64,000 nt of DNA, taken from Paludibacter sp. GTDB lineage: Bacteria; Bacteroidota; Bacteroidia; Bacteroidales; Paludibacteraceae. The notes beneath the pieces were generated by a model that saw nothing but the letters and a program-made list of their open reading frames with translations, did no database searches and had not been told where the DNA came from. Position numbers and translations under genes: made by a program. Below, one piece after another: positions 1 through 8,775 of this stretch. The stretch is from positions 86,506 through 150,505 of the forward strand of contig JAQUWU010000007.1 of the NCBI GenBank assembly GCA_028692715.1, in the 5' to 3' direction. How positions within the stretch are numbered: the first letter of the stretch is position 1; every line of letters starts with the position of its first letter.

Positions 1-1835
1 GTGTCGTAAATTCCATCTTTATCAGAGTCCAGTGGACAACCAACAGAGTCAACTTCAACTCCCAGAGGTGTATCAGGACATTTGTCCAACCAATCGGGTT
101 TTCCATCTTTATCTGAATCATTTTCGCACCCATTTGCATCAACATATCCTTTTGCACTTTCAGGAGATTGCGGACACTTATCTAAATAATCCGGTACACC
201 ATCTTTATCTGTATCCAAAGGACAACCAAACTCGTCTACTTGCTTGGATGCTTCAGGTGGTGTTTTAGCACATTTATCCAAATAATCGGGGACACCATCT
301 CCATCAGTATCAACAGGACATCCATCTTTATTAACCTTAACATTCTTTGGAGTACCCGGACACAAGTCCCTTTTATCATCTACACCATCTTTGTCGGCGT
401 CTTTTCTGTTACCCAAGACAAGATTTAAACCCAATGCAAAATTAAATCCCTTTGTATTTGAAGGAATTAATGCAGAATAAGTTGGAAGACTTGAACTTAT
501 TTTATTTAATGGAAGGGGAATATAGTTTAATGGAATATAATCGGCCGTTAAAAACCAGTTTAAAAATCCTGCTCGAAGTCCGATCCCTGCTCCTATATTA
601 CTCATTCGTCCATTGATAACAGAATAGGAGGCAGACAAGTTGAACCAATTCACCGGACGTCCATTGATTGAAGCAGTTAATTCTTCAAATAATTTATTTG
701 ACTCCAATAAAGTTCTGGATAATAAACCCAAACTTAATTTATTCTGGAAAAAACCATATTCAACACCAACATTTAATTTTGGGGAAAGACAAGTACTATA
801 TAATTTTGCAGACGATTCTATGCTATCACTGTATGAATTTTGAAGATCATTTAATAATGAACTTGCATAATCATCAATATTTAAAGTAGAATTTAAACCT
901 AAAGAATCAATTCCGGTATATTTAAAATCGACATTATATCCTAATTTTTTTAAATTTTTATTCCAGCTTATCATTCCCAAATCAACTACAGCTAAAGAAA
1001 AATTGAGGTTTTCAACAGGTTGAAATGTAGCTCCGACATCAATTCCTACTCCATATCCCGATGGTTTCAGATAATCGATAATAGATGTAGGGAAAATAGG
1101 ATTTAATGTTTGAATACCATTTCCATTTAAATCTATCGGCGATGAGTATTTAATGGTACCGTTCCCTTTTAATACCCACTCATCAGTATTGGCATCGAAA
1201 TTTAGATTTTCATTAATTAATGAAATATTAGCGGTCCCCATTAATATTTTTAACTTTCCACCAACCGACCATTTATTATTCAATTTGATGGAATAGCCTA
1301 ACCCCGCTTCGGTAAAAGCCGTTGCATTCAGTGATAATGAACTAAAATCGAAGGAATTCTGATTTAGTTCAGGAGTTCCAAAAAGCATAAATTTAAAGAT
1401 GTCTGATGGAATAGAAGTTCTAGTTGTAAACCTCTCATTAACAGACAAACTCCAGTAAGCTCTTCCTGTTCTAAATCCGAAATCGAGTAAATTTACTTGA
1501 AAATCGGTATTGGAATTAAATGAATTATTTATTGCGTTCAAAAAAAGCAGTTTATCTCCGTTCGGGTGAAGAAAGGTTATAGGATTACCAACAGCATCTT
1601 TATAAATAACATCATTTAGAACAAAAGAATTATTACTTAAACTGAATTGGGTTAAACCTAAAACAGGTAACCCTAAATAAAAATCATTTAATGGTTGAAA
1701 AGCCGGATTCAATGAATTTCTGACCGGAACATTTTCCATAAAGTACAGAGTGTTTACTTGCTGCGAATAGCTATAAATTGATGTCAAAAACATCAAAACA
1801 AACAAAACTAATGTATATCGTTTTTTACTTTTCAA
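1..1835 (-). CDS. DUF5723-type outer-membrane protein with thrombospondin type-3 repeats (3' end outside window)
   Basis: The reading frame is open from a TTG at 1835 to the left edge, so the protein is at least 611 residues and its end is missing. The TTG start gives a signal peptide (charged KSKKR, hydrophobic core, end near SYSQQ). An in-frame stop lies just upstream, and the only other nearby start is an ATG at 1793, inside the hydrophobic core. The mature N-terminus (NTLYFMENVPVRN, then NPAFQPLNDFY) matches the DUF5723 protein at 3822-5453, so the two are paralogs. From about position 415 to 1 the protein carries four and a half calcium-binding type-3 repeats (DxDxDG, xPDxLDKCP). In Bacteroidota such repeats usually link a barrel to an OmpA-like peptidoglycan-binding domain, which is probably just outside. 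Role unknown. Confidence 0.85.
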   Translation of the reverse strand, partial: MKSKKRYTLVLFVLMFLTSIYSYSQQVNTLYFMENVPVRNSLNPAFQPLNDFYLGLPVLGLTQFSLSNNSFVLNDVIYKDAVGNPITFLHPNGDKLLFLNAINNSFNSNTDFQVNLLDFGFRTGRAYWSLSVNERFTTRTSIPSDIFKFMLFGTPELNQNSFDFSSLSLNATAFTEAGLGYSIKLNNKWSVGGKLKILMGTANISLINENLNFDANTDEWVLKGNGTIKYSSPIDLNGNGIQTLNPIFPTSIIDYLKPSGYGVGIDVGATFQPVENLNFSLAVVDLGMISWNKNLKKLGYNVDFKYTGIDSLGLNSTLNIDDYASSLLNDLQNSYSDSIESSAKLYSTCLSPKLNVGVEYGFFQNKLSLGLLSRTLLESNKLFEELTASINGRPVNWFNLSASYSVINGRMSNIGAGIGLRAGFLNWFLTADYIPLNYIPLPLNKISSSLPTYSALIPSNTKGFNFALGLNLVLGNRKDADKDGVDDKRDLCPGTPKNVKVNKDGCPVDTDGDGVPDYLDKCAKTPPEASKQVDEFGCPLDTDKDGVPDYLDKCPQSPESAKGYVDANGCENDSDKDGKPDWLDKCPDTPLGVEVDSVGCPLDSDKDGIYD

Positions 1836-1845
1836 AATAAATCAA

Positions 1846-3570
1846 TTAATTATTAAGAATATCAACAACAGTATTCCCTTTTATAAATAAACCCAATTTT
1901 ACATCAAAATTATTCTTAGTAGTCAAACTTATAGGATAAGAAGTCATTGTACCAAGAATATCCTTTTTATCACCAGTCAGATAGAGCGAAAAAACAATAA
2001 ACTTTGTTTGTTTTAGAGCATCAATCTGCGGTTTATTTAAAATTATTTTAATGTATTGCGGAACAACCTCAGAAACAAATCCATCGTCATTTACATTTGC
2101 TGAAGTAATAATATACTGACTTGTCAAATTTCCAGACTCTGAATCATCCGAAACGCTGTTTATTGAACCTCCAAAAGCAGATATTGTATCATTTGCTAAA
2201 TTTGATTTCCAAAATGTCATTCGATATTTAGCTCTTAACGGAAATCCATTTTTAAGTTTCAATACAAGAATTGCTGAATCAACTGCATCCAACATCTTTC
2301 CTACATCAATATCTTTAATTGTATCGGTAAGGGTAAAGTAACTATCTTCTTTAAATTGTAACGGAATAGTTACTTTCAGTTTTAATTTAGTTTTATTGTC
2401 AACAGAAATAAAACTTGAAGTCCGGGAAGCTATTGCCGACATCGCTACATCCCACTTCAACATATTGGGATAAGGCTTTTTATCAAATACTTTATCAAAT
2501 TCGCCATTTACATTATTAAACTCATCGAATTTTTTTGTAACCCAGTCTCCATACAATTGAGGTCCTATAAATGTATCGGAAAATGAGGTACTACTTGTTC
2601 CAGTGGCAGGATTAATGAAAACTGCTTCGAATTCATTTGCTGGAGTTCCCGAATTAAATGATTTTAAATGGTTTACGTCAAGTTTTAAGTCAATTCCTAC
2701 ATTTGAAGTCACCGAAAAATCCAACTTTGGATTGGAAAGTTGAATGAATGAATTTGGAATAAAACTATCCAAATTAACTTTTGTATCGTATGTATAACTG
2801 TCAGTAAGATCCACATTAAACTTACCATAAACTCTAGATAAATCAACATCCACAAAATCCATTCTTACTTTAACATACGAATCGGGAGTAATATTAATGG
2901 GTGAACTCTGAGTTTTTAAATAAACTTTAATATCTAAGGGTATTAACGACGATTTATTTAACGATATTTTAAATCCCTGTACAGTTTTATAACTGGGAAC
3001 TCCATACTCTAAGTCTTGAAACAATAAATTAGTTTGAGTGTAAAATTTCATAACATCATCGCTAAATAAAAATTCAACTGATAAATCAGATGGAGAGATA
3101 TTTTGTAAATCAGGTGATACTTCTACAATTATTTTCAATTTGGCTGAATTAATGATAACGCTGTCAACATACTCTTTGCTAATATTTTCATTTACCGTCA
3201 TTTCGATATCAGCATTAAAAGAAAAGGGATTAAGGGGATAAAAAGCAGGGATAGATAACGGTTCAGCGGATAAGTATAATAATTTCTGGAAAGGTTTAAT
3301 TGTATCCGCTTGCTCAAGTTTGTCATAGCTTAAAACAAGCTTAAAAGAATCGACATAACTAATTTGTGAATTTGTGGTATCTAAATAGTCTGGCAAACCA
3401 AGTTTTTTCAATAAATCTTGTACCGAAACAGTACCCTCAGCAACAGGGAAAACAAGGGATTCATCAATTAATACATCGGTTGATACATCAAAAAAATCAA
3501 AATCGCTAACACAAGATGTTACAAAAAATACTAGAAAAAATATAATATATAAAATAAATGATTTCTTCAT
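1846..3570 (-). CDS. Large lipoprotein of unknown function
   Basis: 574 residues beginning with a lipoprotein signal peptide: MKKSF, a hydrophobic stretch, and a lipobox-like FVTSC with the Cys at residue 20. The mature part is rich in beta-type, Ser/Thr/Asp-containing sequence, with no motif I recognise. It lies 10 bp upstream of the TTG start of the DUF5723/TSP3 protein on the same strand, so the two are almost certainly co-transcribed. A DUF5723 paralog lies upstream. The pairing suggests an outer-membrane lipoprotein partner of a DUF5723 barrel (inferred). A candidate -7 box (TAATTTTG) lies about 55 bp upstream of the ATG. No enzymatic function is claimed. Confidence 0.8.
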   Translation of the reverse strand: MKKSFILYIIFFLVFFVTSCVSDFDFFDVSTDVLIDESLVFPVAEGTVSVQDLLKKLGLPDYLDTTNSQISYVDSFKLVLSYDKLEQADTIKPFQKLLYLSAEPLSIPAFYPLNPFSFNADIEMTVNENISKEYVDSVIINSAKLKIIVEVSPDLQNISPSDLSVEFLFSDDVMKFYTQTNLLFQDLEYGVPSYKTVQGFKISLNKSSLIPLDIKVYLKTQSSPINITPDSYVKVRMDFVDVDLSRVYGKFNVDLTDSYTYDTKVNLDSFIPNSFIQLSNPKLDFSVTSNVGIDLKLDVNHLKSFNSGTPANEFEAVFINPATGTSSTSFSDTFIGPQLYGDWVTKKFDEFNNVNGEFDKVFDKKPYPNMLKWDVAMSAIASRTSSFISVDNKTKLKLKVTIPLQFKEDSYFTLTDTIKDIDVGKMLDAVDSAILVLKLKNGFPLRAKYRMTFWKSNLANDTISAFGGSINSVSDDSESGNLTSQYIITSANVNDDGFVSEVVPQYIKIILNKPQIDALKQTKFIVFSLYLTGDKKDILGTMTSYPISLTTKNNFDVKLGLFIKGNTVVDILNN

Positions 3571-3623
3571 ACTTAAATTAATATTAATCTGTTAAATCAA
3601 AATGCATAATAGAAACATGATTG

Positions 3624-3631
3624 CAAAATTA
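3624..3631 (-). promoter_or_regulatory. Candidate Bacteroidota -7 box for the lipoprotein at 1846-3570
   Basis: TAATTTTG on the minus strand fits TAnnTTTG and sits about 55 bp upstream of the ATG at 3570. No clear -33 TTTG was found at the right spacing. Confidence 0.35.
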
Positions 3632-3707
3632 TGAATTTTAATTTATAAATATAGATTATACAACAAATCCCTTAATATTTCCTTAAAATTGTTTGTAAAA
3701 GTACTTA

Positions 3708-3738
3708 TTTGTAAGAGTAAGATTCAATTGTATCTTTG
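3708..3738 (+). promoter_or_regulatory. Full-consensus Bacteroidota promoter pointing into a gene-free + strand
   Basis: TTTG at 3708-3711, a 19-bp gap, then TATCTTTG at 3731-3738 matches the Bacteroidota consensus (TTTG-N19-TAnnTTTG) exactly. No plus-strand gene follows. The transcript would run about 80 bp and then antisense into the 3' end of the DUF5723 gene at 3822. See findings. Confidence 0.4.
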
Positions 3739-3821
3739 AATGGCATAAAAAATGCTCAAAGATAACAATTTTTTGATTTAATTATCAAATTATTTGCCTG
3801 TATTAATGGGTCAAGAGCTTA

Positions 3822-5453
3822 TTATTGTTCACAACGGCAATCATTTTTTGATTTTGTAGGGTGAAGTCCTTTTTTGGGCTTAGATAAATTTTCAAAAAAA
3901 GATTTTAAACCGCGCTTTGAAGTATTGTGTTTCTGAGGGGAGAATGATTTATTCTTGTGAATATCTCCAAACCAAATATTTGATGATTTATTCTCATTTT
4001 TTTCATTATGATAATCGAAAACAAGATTTACACCCATTGAAAAATTAAATTCTCTGGAATTATAGGGTATTGATATATCTAACTCCGGAAACACTGATGA
4101 ATAATCAGAAGGATTGAATTGAAGTTTTTGAGTAGAGACATAATCGGTAGCCATAAATAAATTCACAAAACCAACATTTAAACTAACTCCTACTCCAAAA
4201 GTAGAAAAAGTGCCGTTTAAGAGTGAATAGGACAAAGTACCGTTTAACCAATTGTATGGTCGCAGATTTAATGCTAAGGTAGCATCTTCCACTATAATAT
4301 TTTTGTACAACTGAGTTTTCGACAGTAATCCCAATCCTAACATATGTTCGAAAAAATCATATTCCAGTCCTAGATTTAATTTTGTTGAAGTTGAACTAAA
4401 ATAGCTATTATTGGTTTTATTAGATGTTTCGGTTCTGTTTAAGACAGTTGAAAGACTATCAACTAATTCAGTATTATTATTTACGAGCTGATTAAATGTA
4501 TCACCGGGATTACTATAGGAACCATTATTATAATTCAAAATTCCATCATAAGACAATGAATAGTTATAATTTACAACATCACTTCTCCAACGAATAAAGC
4601 CTAAATCGAGAATTGAAGCTGATAAATCAACGTTTTGGTTTAAACGATAAACTAAACCAAGGTCTATGCCCACGCCAAAACCGACTGGCTTAAAAATTTG
4701 ATTAAAATTTTCTATTAAATAATTTGAAACTGTTTGATAATTATTACCAATATCCGATTGAATTAAATTAGCTATATTGACTGAACCTGTTGCATTAATT
4801 TGCCATGTAGGTAGCCCCGGTTGAATATCAAAATTTTGATTTGAATTGGACATATTCATATGACCCAGCAAAAATTTAAACTTTCCTCCGATCGACCATT
4901 TTTCATTCAATTCATTTGAATAACCTAAAGCAGTTTCAGTATAAAGTGTTAAGTCAGATTGTAATGGAGCAAAGCTGAAAGTGGATGTAAGCGATTCGGG
5001 ATTATTAAAAAGCATTAAATCCAATATATCTTTTGGTAAATTAATCGTTCCCGCTATTTTTTCGGAAATTGTAAAATTCCAAAATGAAGTAGACTTTTTA
5101 AACCCAAACGAAAGTAGATTTGTCTGAAATCCGATGTGTAAAACAGTATTCTGTTTAAGTATATTATTTATCAAATTTAAACCTGACAATTGATTTAAAA
5201 CATTAATATTCAAATCAGTTGGATTATTATATAAGTCATTAAATTTCAATGAATTATTCCCTACATCGAAACTGGCGAATCCTAAAATCGGCAGACTGAT
5301 ATAAAAATCGTTTTGAGGTTGAAAAGCCGGATTTTGAATATGTTGTAAAGGTGAGTTTTCGATAAAATAAAGAGTATTTATCTCTTGTGCAAAGAGTTGA
5401 TTTTGCAACAAAAGAATTATAAAGTAAAAAAATATAATCTTTATTTCGCTCAT
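3822..5453 (-). CDS. DUF5723-family outer-membrane protein
   Basis: 543 residues. An N-terminal signal peptide (about 22 residues, ending LFAQ) is followed by the family start NTLYFIENSPLQ and NPAFQPQNDFY, closely matching the paralog at 1-1835. The body consists of repeated amphipathic strands with many Asn, Tyr and Phe residues, as in an outer-membrane barrel related to PorP/SprF- or PorV-type proteins. Unlike its paralog it has no type-3 repeats and ends in a short Lys/Ser-rich tail with CRCEQ at the C-terminus. A 251-bp gap separates it from the downstream lipoprotein gene, so co-transcription is uncertain. Function unknown. Confidence 0.8.
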   Translation of the reverse strand: MSEIKIIFFYFIILLLQNQLFAQEINTLYFIENSPLQHIQNPAFQPQNDFYISLPILGFASFDVGNNSLKFNDLYNNPTDLNINVLNQLSGLNLINNILKQNTVLHIGFQTNLLSFGFKKSTSFWNFTISEKIAGTINLPKDILDLMLFNNPESLTSTFSFAPLQSDLTLYTETALGYSNELNEKWSIGGKFKFLLGHMNMSNSNQNFDIQPGLPTWQINATGSVNIANLIQSDIGNNYQTVSNYLIENFNQIFKPVGFGVGIDLGLVYRLNQNVDLSASILDLGFIRWRSDVVNYNYSLSYDGILNYNNGSYSNPGDTFNQLVNNNTELVDSLSTVLNRTETSNKTNNSYFSSTSTKLNLGLEYDFFEHMLGLGLLSKTQLYKNIIVEDATLALNLRPYNWLNGTLSYSLLNGTFSTFGVGVSLNVGFVNLFMATDYVSTQKLQFNPSDYSSVFPELDISIPYNSREFNFSMGVNLVFDYHNEKNENKSSNIWFGDIHKNKSFSPQKHNTSKRGLKSFFENLSKPKKGLHPTKSKNDCRCEQ

Positions 5454-5585
5454 TTATAGCCCATTAATTTTAAATTCGAAAACAGACTGAATCGTTATAA
5501 AATTATAACAGCGAAACAATTATTTGAGTTCAATACTATATGAGTTTATAAAATACAAATGAACATTTTTATTTCATAGTTTTCT

Positions 5586-6989
5586 TTATTCTTTTTTTTG
5601 AGGAAAATTAACTAAATACACTGTTTCTGAGGCTCTTGTGAGAGCGGTATAGAGCCAACGATAAAAATCACTATTAAGCTGTTCTTCCGAAACCTGACCC
5701 GGATCAATAAAGACTTTCTTCCACTGTCCTCCCTGTGCTTTGTGGCAGGTTACAGCATAAGCAAATTTTACTTGCAAGGCATTGTAAAATTCGTTTTCAA
5801 AAACTTTCTTGTATTTTTCTTTTTTTGTTGTGATTTCAGGATAATCTTCTAACACTGCTTCAAAAAGACGATTCGTCATTTCATTCATTTGACTTGGTGA
5901 TTCAGATTGTAAACCATCTAACCAAATCCGTGCATCAATTTCCCATTCGTAGTCCAGCGATTTCAGGGTTAAATCAACAAACCGGAAACCATACATCTCA
6001 TAATGTCTGCGAACTCTTACAACCTGCAAAATATCACCATTAGCAATAAAATCGATTTCTTTATATGGTTTATTCCAAAAATAATTATTTCGGGTCACCA
6101 TCAAAAGATCGCCGTTTGTTAGTTCATCCTCTTTCTGCATTACTCTGGCACGAATTCCGTTGTTGTAAATGTTAGCACGTTTATTCGAACGTGTTACAAC
6201 AATCGTATCCTCTACTCCTACTCCATCGTATGCCCGCTGAATTTCATCAATCAATTCCGCACCATTAAGTTTACAAATATCATCAAATTCTTCCAATTCG
6301 AATTCGGGAAACTCATTTGTTTGTTCTTCAAGCAGTCGATTTCTTAATAAAGTTGCATTGTGTAAAATTCCACTCTCCAACGCCTGACGCACAACATGCG
6401 TCAAAGTAAATTGTTGTAAATTCAAACCATATCCCAACAATTTATCAGGCTCAAGAGCCGGACTGTGTGGCTGCAAAACCGGTGGTAGCTGAGCTGTATC
6501 ACCTAATAACAACAAGCTACAACCTTCGCCACTGTAAACAAATTGAATCAAATCGTCCAACAACCTACCAGATCCAAAAGCAGTATCTGTTCCGGTATTC
6601 GAAATCATAGAAGCTTCGTCTACAATAAAAAGCGTATGGTTAAACAAATTATCAGCTAGTTGAAACTTGAATTCAGACATTGATTTCTGTCTGTAAATTC
6701 GTTTGTGAATAGTAAAAGCCGGAAAGCCCGAATATCCAGCAATAACTTTTGCAGCGCGCCCCGTAGGCGCAAGTAACATCGTTTTCTGTTTCAGTTCATT
6801 TAATGCTCTTACCATTGCACTTACTACAGACGTTTTACCAGTACCTGCATACCCTTTTAGCAAAAAAACTTTTTCCTTGTTGATGGACATAAGAAATACA
6901 CCCAATTCTTCAATCAGCTGGGTTTGTTGCTCGGTTGGTTCAAAGGGTAATTGTGCAGTAATCTGTGATGCGATAAAATTCTGTAGCAT
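5586..6989 (-). CDS. RecD-like SF1 DNA helicase (AAA domain plus UvrD-type C-terminus)
   Basis: 467 residues. Superfamily 1 helicase motifs are in order: Walker A GYAGTGKT (46-53), the nearby GRAAKV motif, Walker B VDEAS (123-127), motif III GDTAQLPP (163-170), motif V TCHKAQGGQW (about 420) and motif VI YTALTRA (about 447). This is the compact RecD/Dda-like family that occurs as single proteins outside RecBCD, expected to unwind DNA 5' to 3'; no nuclease domain is visible. The ATG follows a -7 box by only four bases, so the mRNA may be leaderless. No later Met precedes Walker A without cutting the conserved N-terminal helix region. Its role in repair or recombination is inferred from the family. 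Confidence 0.9.
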   Translation of the reverse strand: MLQNFIASQITAQLPFEPTEQQTQLIEELGVFLMSINKEKVFLLKGYAGTGKTSVVSAMVRALNELKQKTMLLAPTGRAAKVIAGYSGFPAFTIHKRIYRQKSMSEFKFQLADNLFNHTLFIVDEASMISNTGTDTAFGSGRLLDDLIQFVYSGEGCSLLLLGDTAQLPPVLQPHSPALEPDKLLGYGLNLQQFTLTHVVRQALESGILHNATLLRNRLLEEQTNEFPEFELEEFDDICKLNGAELIDEIQRAYDGVGVEDTIVVTRSNKRANIYNNGIRARVMQKEDELTNGDLLMVTRNNYFWNKPYKEIDFIANGDILQVVRVRRHYEMYGFRFVDLTLKSLDYEWEIDARIWLDGLQSESPSQMNEMTNRLFEAVLEDYPEITTKKEKYKKVFENEFYNALQVKFAYAVTCHKAQGGQWKKVFIDPGQVSEEQLNSDFYRWLYTALTRASETVYLVNFPQKKE

Positions 6990-6993
6990 ACTG

Positions 6994-7001
6994 CAAAGAT
7001 A
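6994..7001 (-). promoter_or_regulatory. -7 box of the RecD-like helicase gene
   Basis: TATCTTTG on the minus strand matches TAnnTTTG and ends four bases before the ATG at 6989. That places the expected transcription start at or beside the start codon. Confidence 0.5.
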
Positions 7002-7044
7002 AGAAAGATTGAGAAAATAAATATAAGTCCACTCAGTAAAAGGG

Positions 7045-7172
7045 TAGAACCTACCTACAGATAGGTAGGCGCAAATAACGCTAAAATCCGCAGATTAACA
7101 CAAATGCATAAATATCTATATAACAAGACAATACAAAAACAAATTTTGCGTGAATTTGCAAAATTTGCGTTC
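7045..7172 (+). repeat. MITE-like palindromic element, copy A (inverse orientation to copy B)
   Basis: The element begins TAGAAC and contains a perfect 8-bp hairpin CCTACCTA/TAGGTAGG with a CAGA loop at 7050-7069. It ends in GCGTTC. The first 30 bases align with the reverse complement of the right end of the element at 38586-38800 (TAGAACCT-CCT-CAG-AGG-AGGCGC). The rest is AT-rich with 'gcgtgaatttgc'-like stretches. Noncoding. Confidence 0.6.
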
Positions 7173-7228
7173 AAAAAAAAATTCGGAATAAACTCAAATA
7201 TCTAAAATTCTATATCAAAATTTTACTC

Positions 7229-7333
7229 TAAGTAATGAGAATAATATAATGACGTATTACTATTCAAGTAATTAGCTGTATATCTGCTTTTTATTAAATA
7301 GTAAATGGTACATTGTAAAATGGTAAATACTTA
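7229..7333 (+). repeat. 105-bp dispersed intergenic repeat, copy 1
   Basis: It is nearly identical in order and spacing to 28711-28814: AAGTAATGA, AATAATAT, CGTATTACTATTCAAGTAAT, TATTAAATAGTAA, GGTACATTGTAAAAT and TAAATACTTA are shared. Inside is a hairpin ATTACT/AGTAAT with a 5-nt loop. This copy is downstream of the PLP-enzyme gene (stop at 7390). Confidence 0.75.
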
Positions 7334-7389
7334 AAAAACAAACACGCAAATGATTCGCGGTTTAAATACTACAAACTTCCGACTATTTT

Positions 7390-8625
7390 CTATTTTAATG
7401 CTTGTATAAAATCCTGATACAAATCTTCCACATTTTCAAGTCCTATCGAAACACGAATTGTTTTATCAGAAACATTCATCTCCTTTCTGACTTCAGGTGT
7501 AAATGTTCCAAATATGGTACTTGCAGGATGTATGGCCAGTGTTTTATTATCAAAAAGGTTGGTTGCTCGTTTTATAAGTTTTAGTTTATTCATAAAAGTA
7601 AAACAAGCTTCACGTGAGCTTAAATCAAAGGTAAACATCGCCCCGGATTTTTCACCAAACTGTCTTTTACTCAATTCATGATATTTATTGGAAATTAAAC
7701 CGGTGTAGTTTACTGAACTTATTTCCGTTAATTTTTCTAATTTCTCGCACAACATCAAACAAGTTTCAGCAGCTCTGTCGTATCTCAAGCTCATTGTTTC
7801 CAAACCAAGCGTTTGCATATAAGCCACCTGAGGAGTCATATATGCTCCGAGATTCCGATGAATTTCTTTTTTTAGTTTAAAGGTAAATGCTGATTTCCCT
7901 TGCTCTTTTACCAAATTGTGCAATTTGGGAGACGAAAGCCAGTCGAAACTGCCATAATCTATAATCAATCCACCCAAACTGGTTGCTCCACCCGAAATAT
8001 ATTTTGTACTCGAAACGATTTCAATATCAATTCCAAATTTATTAGCTTTAAACGCACAAATCGGTATTACGGTCGTATCAGCAATCAAAGGCACAGAATT
8101 TCGCTTTGCAATTTCAGAAAGTCTTTCCAGATTTACTACTTCTAATTGAGGATTTGTGATTATTTCTAAAAAAATAGCGCAAGTATCTTTATTTACTAAT
8201 GATTCAACTTGTTCCGGATTATTTAAATCACAAAAACGTGTTTCTACACCAAAAGCTGCAAGTGTATTAACCAAAATAGAATAGGTATTTCCAAATAAAT
8301 GTTTGGAGGTAACAATGTTGCTGCCACTTTTAGCCAAAGCAATAAATGTATTACTTATTGCTGCCATTCCTGAATTCAATGCCGTAACACTTATTGCTCC
8401 GGTAATATTTTTTACTCTTTCTTCGAAATATTGGACCGTAGGATTATTGATCCGGGAATAAGTATAATCATTCGATTTCCCGGTAAAAGCGGCTTCCATC
8501 TGCTCAGCAGTATCGAATTCGTACGCAGCAGAATTGTAAACCGGCATACTCAATGCTCCATAAGCATCGGGTTTAGGATAATTAGTGTGAAGCAAGTCTG
8601 TTTCAAAAGATGAATTTTCTTTCAT
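7390..8625 (-). CDS. metY: PLP-dependent Cys/Met metabolism enzyme, probably O-acetylhomoserine sulfhydrylase
   Basis: 411 residues of the Cys/Met-metabolism PLP family, fold type I. Family marks are TYSRINNPT (55-63), the SGMAA cofactor phosphate loop (85-89), the DTT motif (183-185) and the PLP-binding lysine K208 in SSTKYISGG. The tyrosine in TYSRI and the overall layout fit O-acetylhomoserine aminocarboxypropyltransferase (MetY), which makes homocysteine from O-acetylhomoserine and sulfide. Cystathionine gamma-synthase or methionine gamma-lyase activity cannot be excluded from sequence. The gene stands alone, with repeat elements on both sides and no other methionine genes nearby. No clear -7 box was found. 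Confidence 0.85.
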   Translation of the reverse strand: MKENSSFETDLLHTNYPKPDAYGALSMPVYNSAAYEFDTAEQMEAAFTGKSNDYTYSRINNPTVQYFEERVKNITGAISVTALNSGMAAISNTFIALAKSGSNIVTSKHLFGNTYSILVNTLAAFGVETRFCDLNNPEQVESLVNKDTCAIFLEIITNPQLEVVNLERLSEIAKRNSVPLIADTTVIPICAFKANKFGIDIEIVSSTKYISGGATSLGGLIIDYGSFDWLSSPKLHNLVKEQGKSAFTFKLKKEIHRNLGAYMTPQVAYMQTLGLETMSLRYDRAAETCLMLCEKLEKLTEISSVNYTGLISNKYHELSKRQFGEKSGAMFTFDLSSREACFTFMNKLKLIKRATNLFDNKTLAIHPASTIFGTFTPEVRKEMNVSDKTIRVSIGLENVEDLYQDFIQALK

Positions 8626-8629
8626 TTTA

Positions 8630-8659
8630 CCTCCCTAACCCTTCCAAAGAAGGAATTTT
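8630..8659 (-). repeat. CCCTAACCC...AAAG hairpin repeat upstream of the PLP-enzyme gene
   Basis: CCTCCCTAACCCTTCC is followed by AAAGAAGGAATTTTA, forming CCTTC/GAAGG with a short CAAA loop. It has the same design as the elements at 22742-22760, 54766-54785 and 54871-54896, here with degenerate arms. It lies only a few bases before the ATG, so it may affect the 5' UTR. Confidence 0.4.
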
Positions 8660-8775
8660 ACGTAACTCAGCTTTATAAAATAAATATTAAGTTACAATTA
8701 TTTATAAATACACTTGTTATCAAAAACATATTTATTTTACTGGAGTCCAACCATTTAAATATTCTGGCTAGAGAT

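Noticed and set aside
32-428. Two short plus-strand ORFs at the left end
   Set aside because: They are antisense to the thrombospondin type-3 repeats, whose periodicity keeps other frames open.
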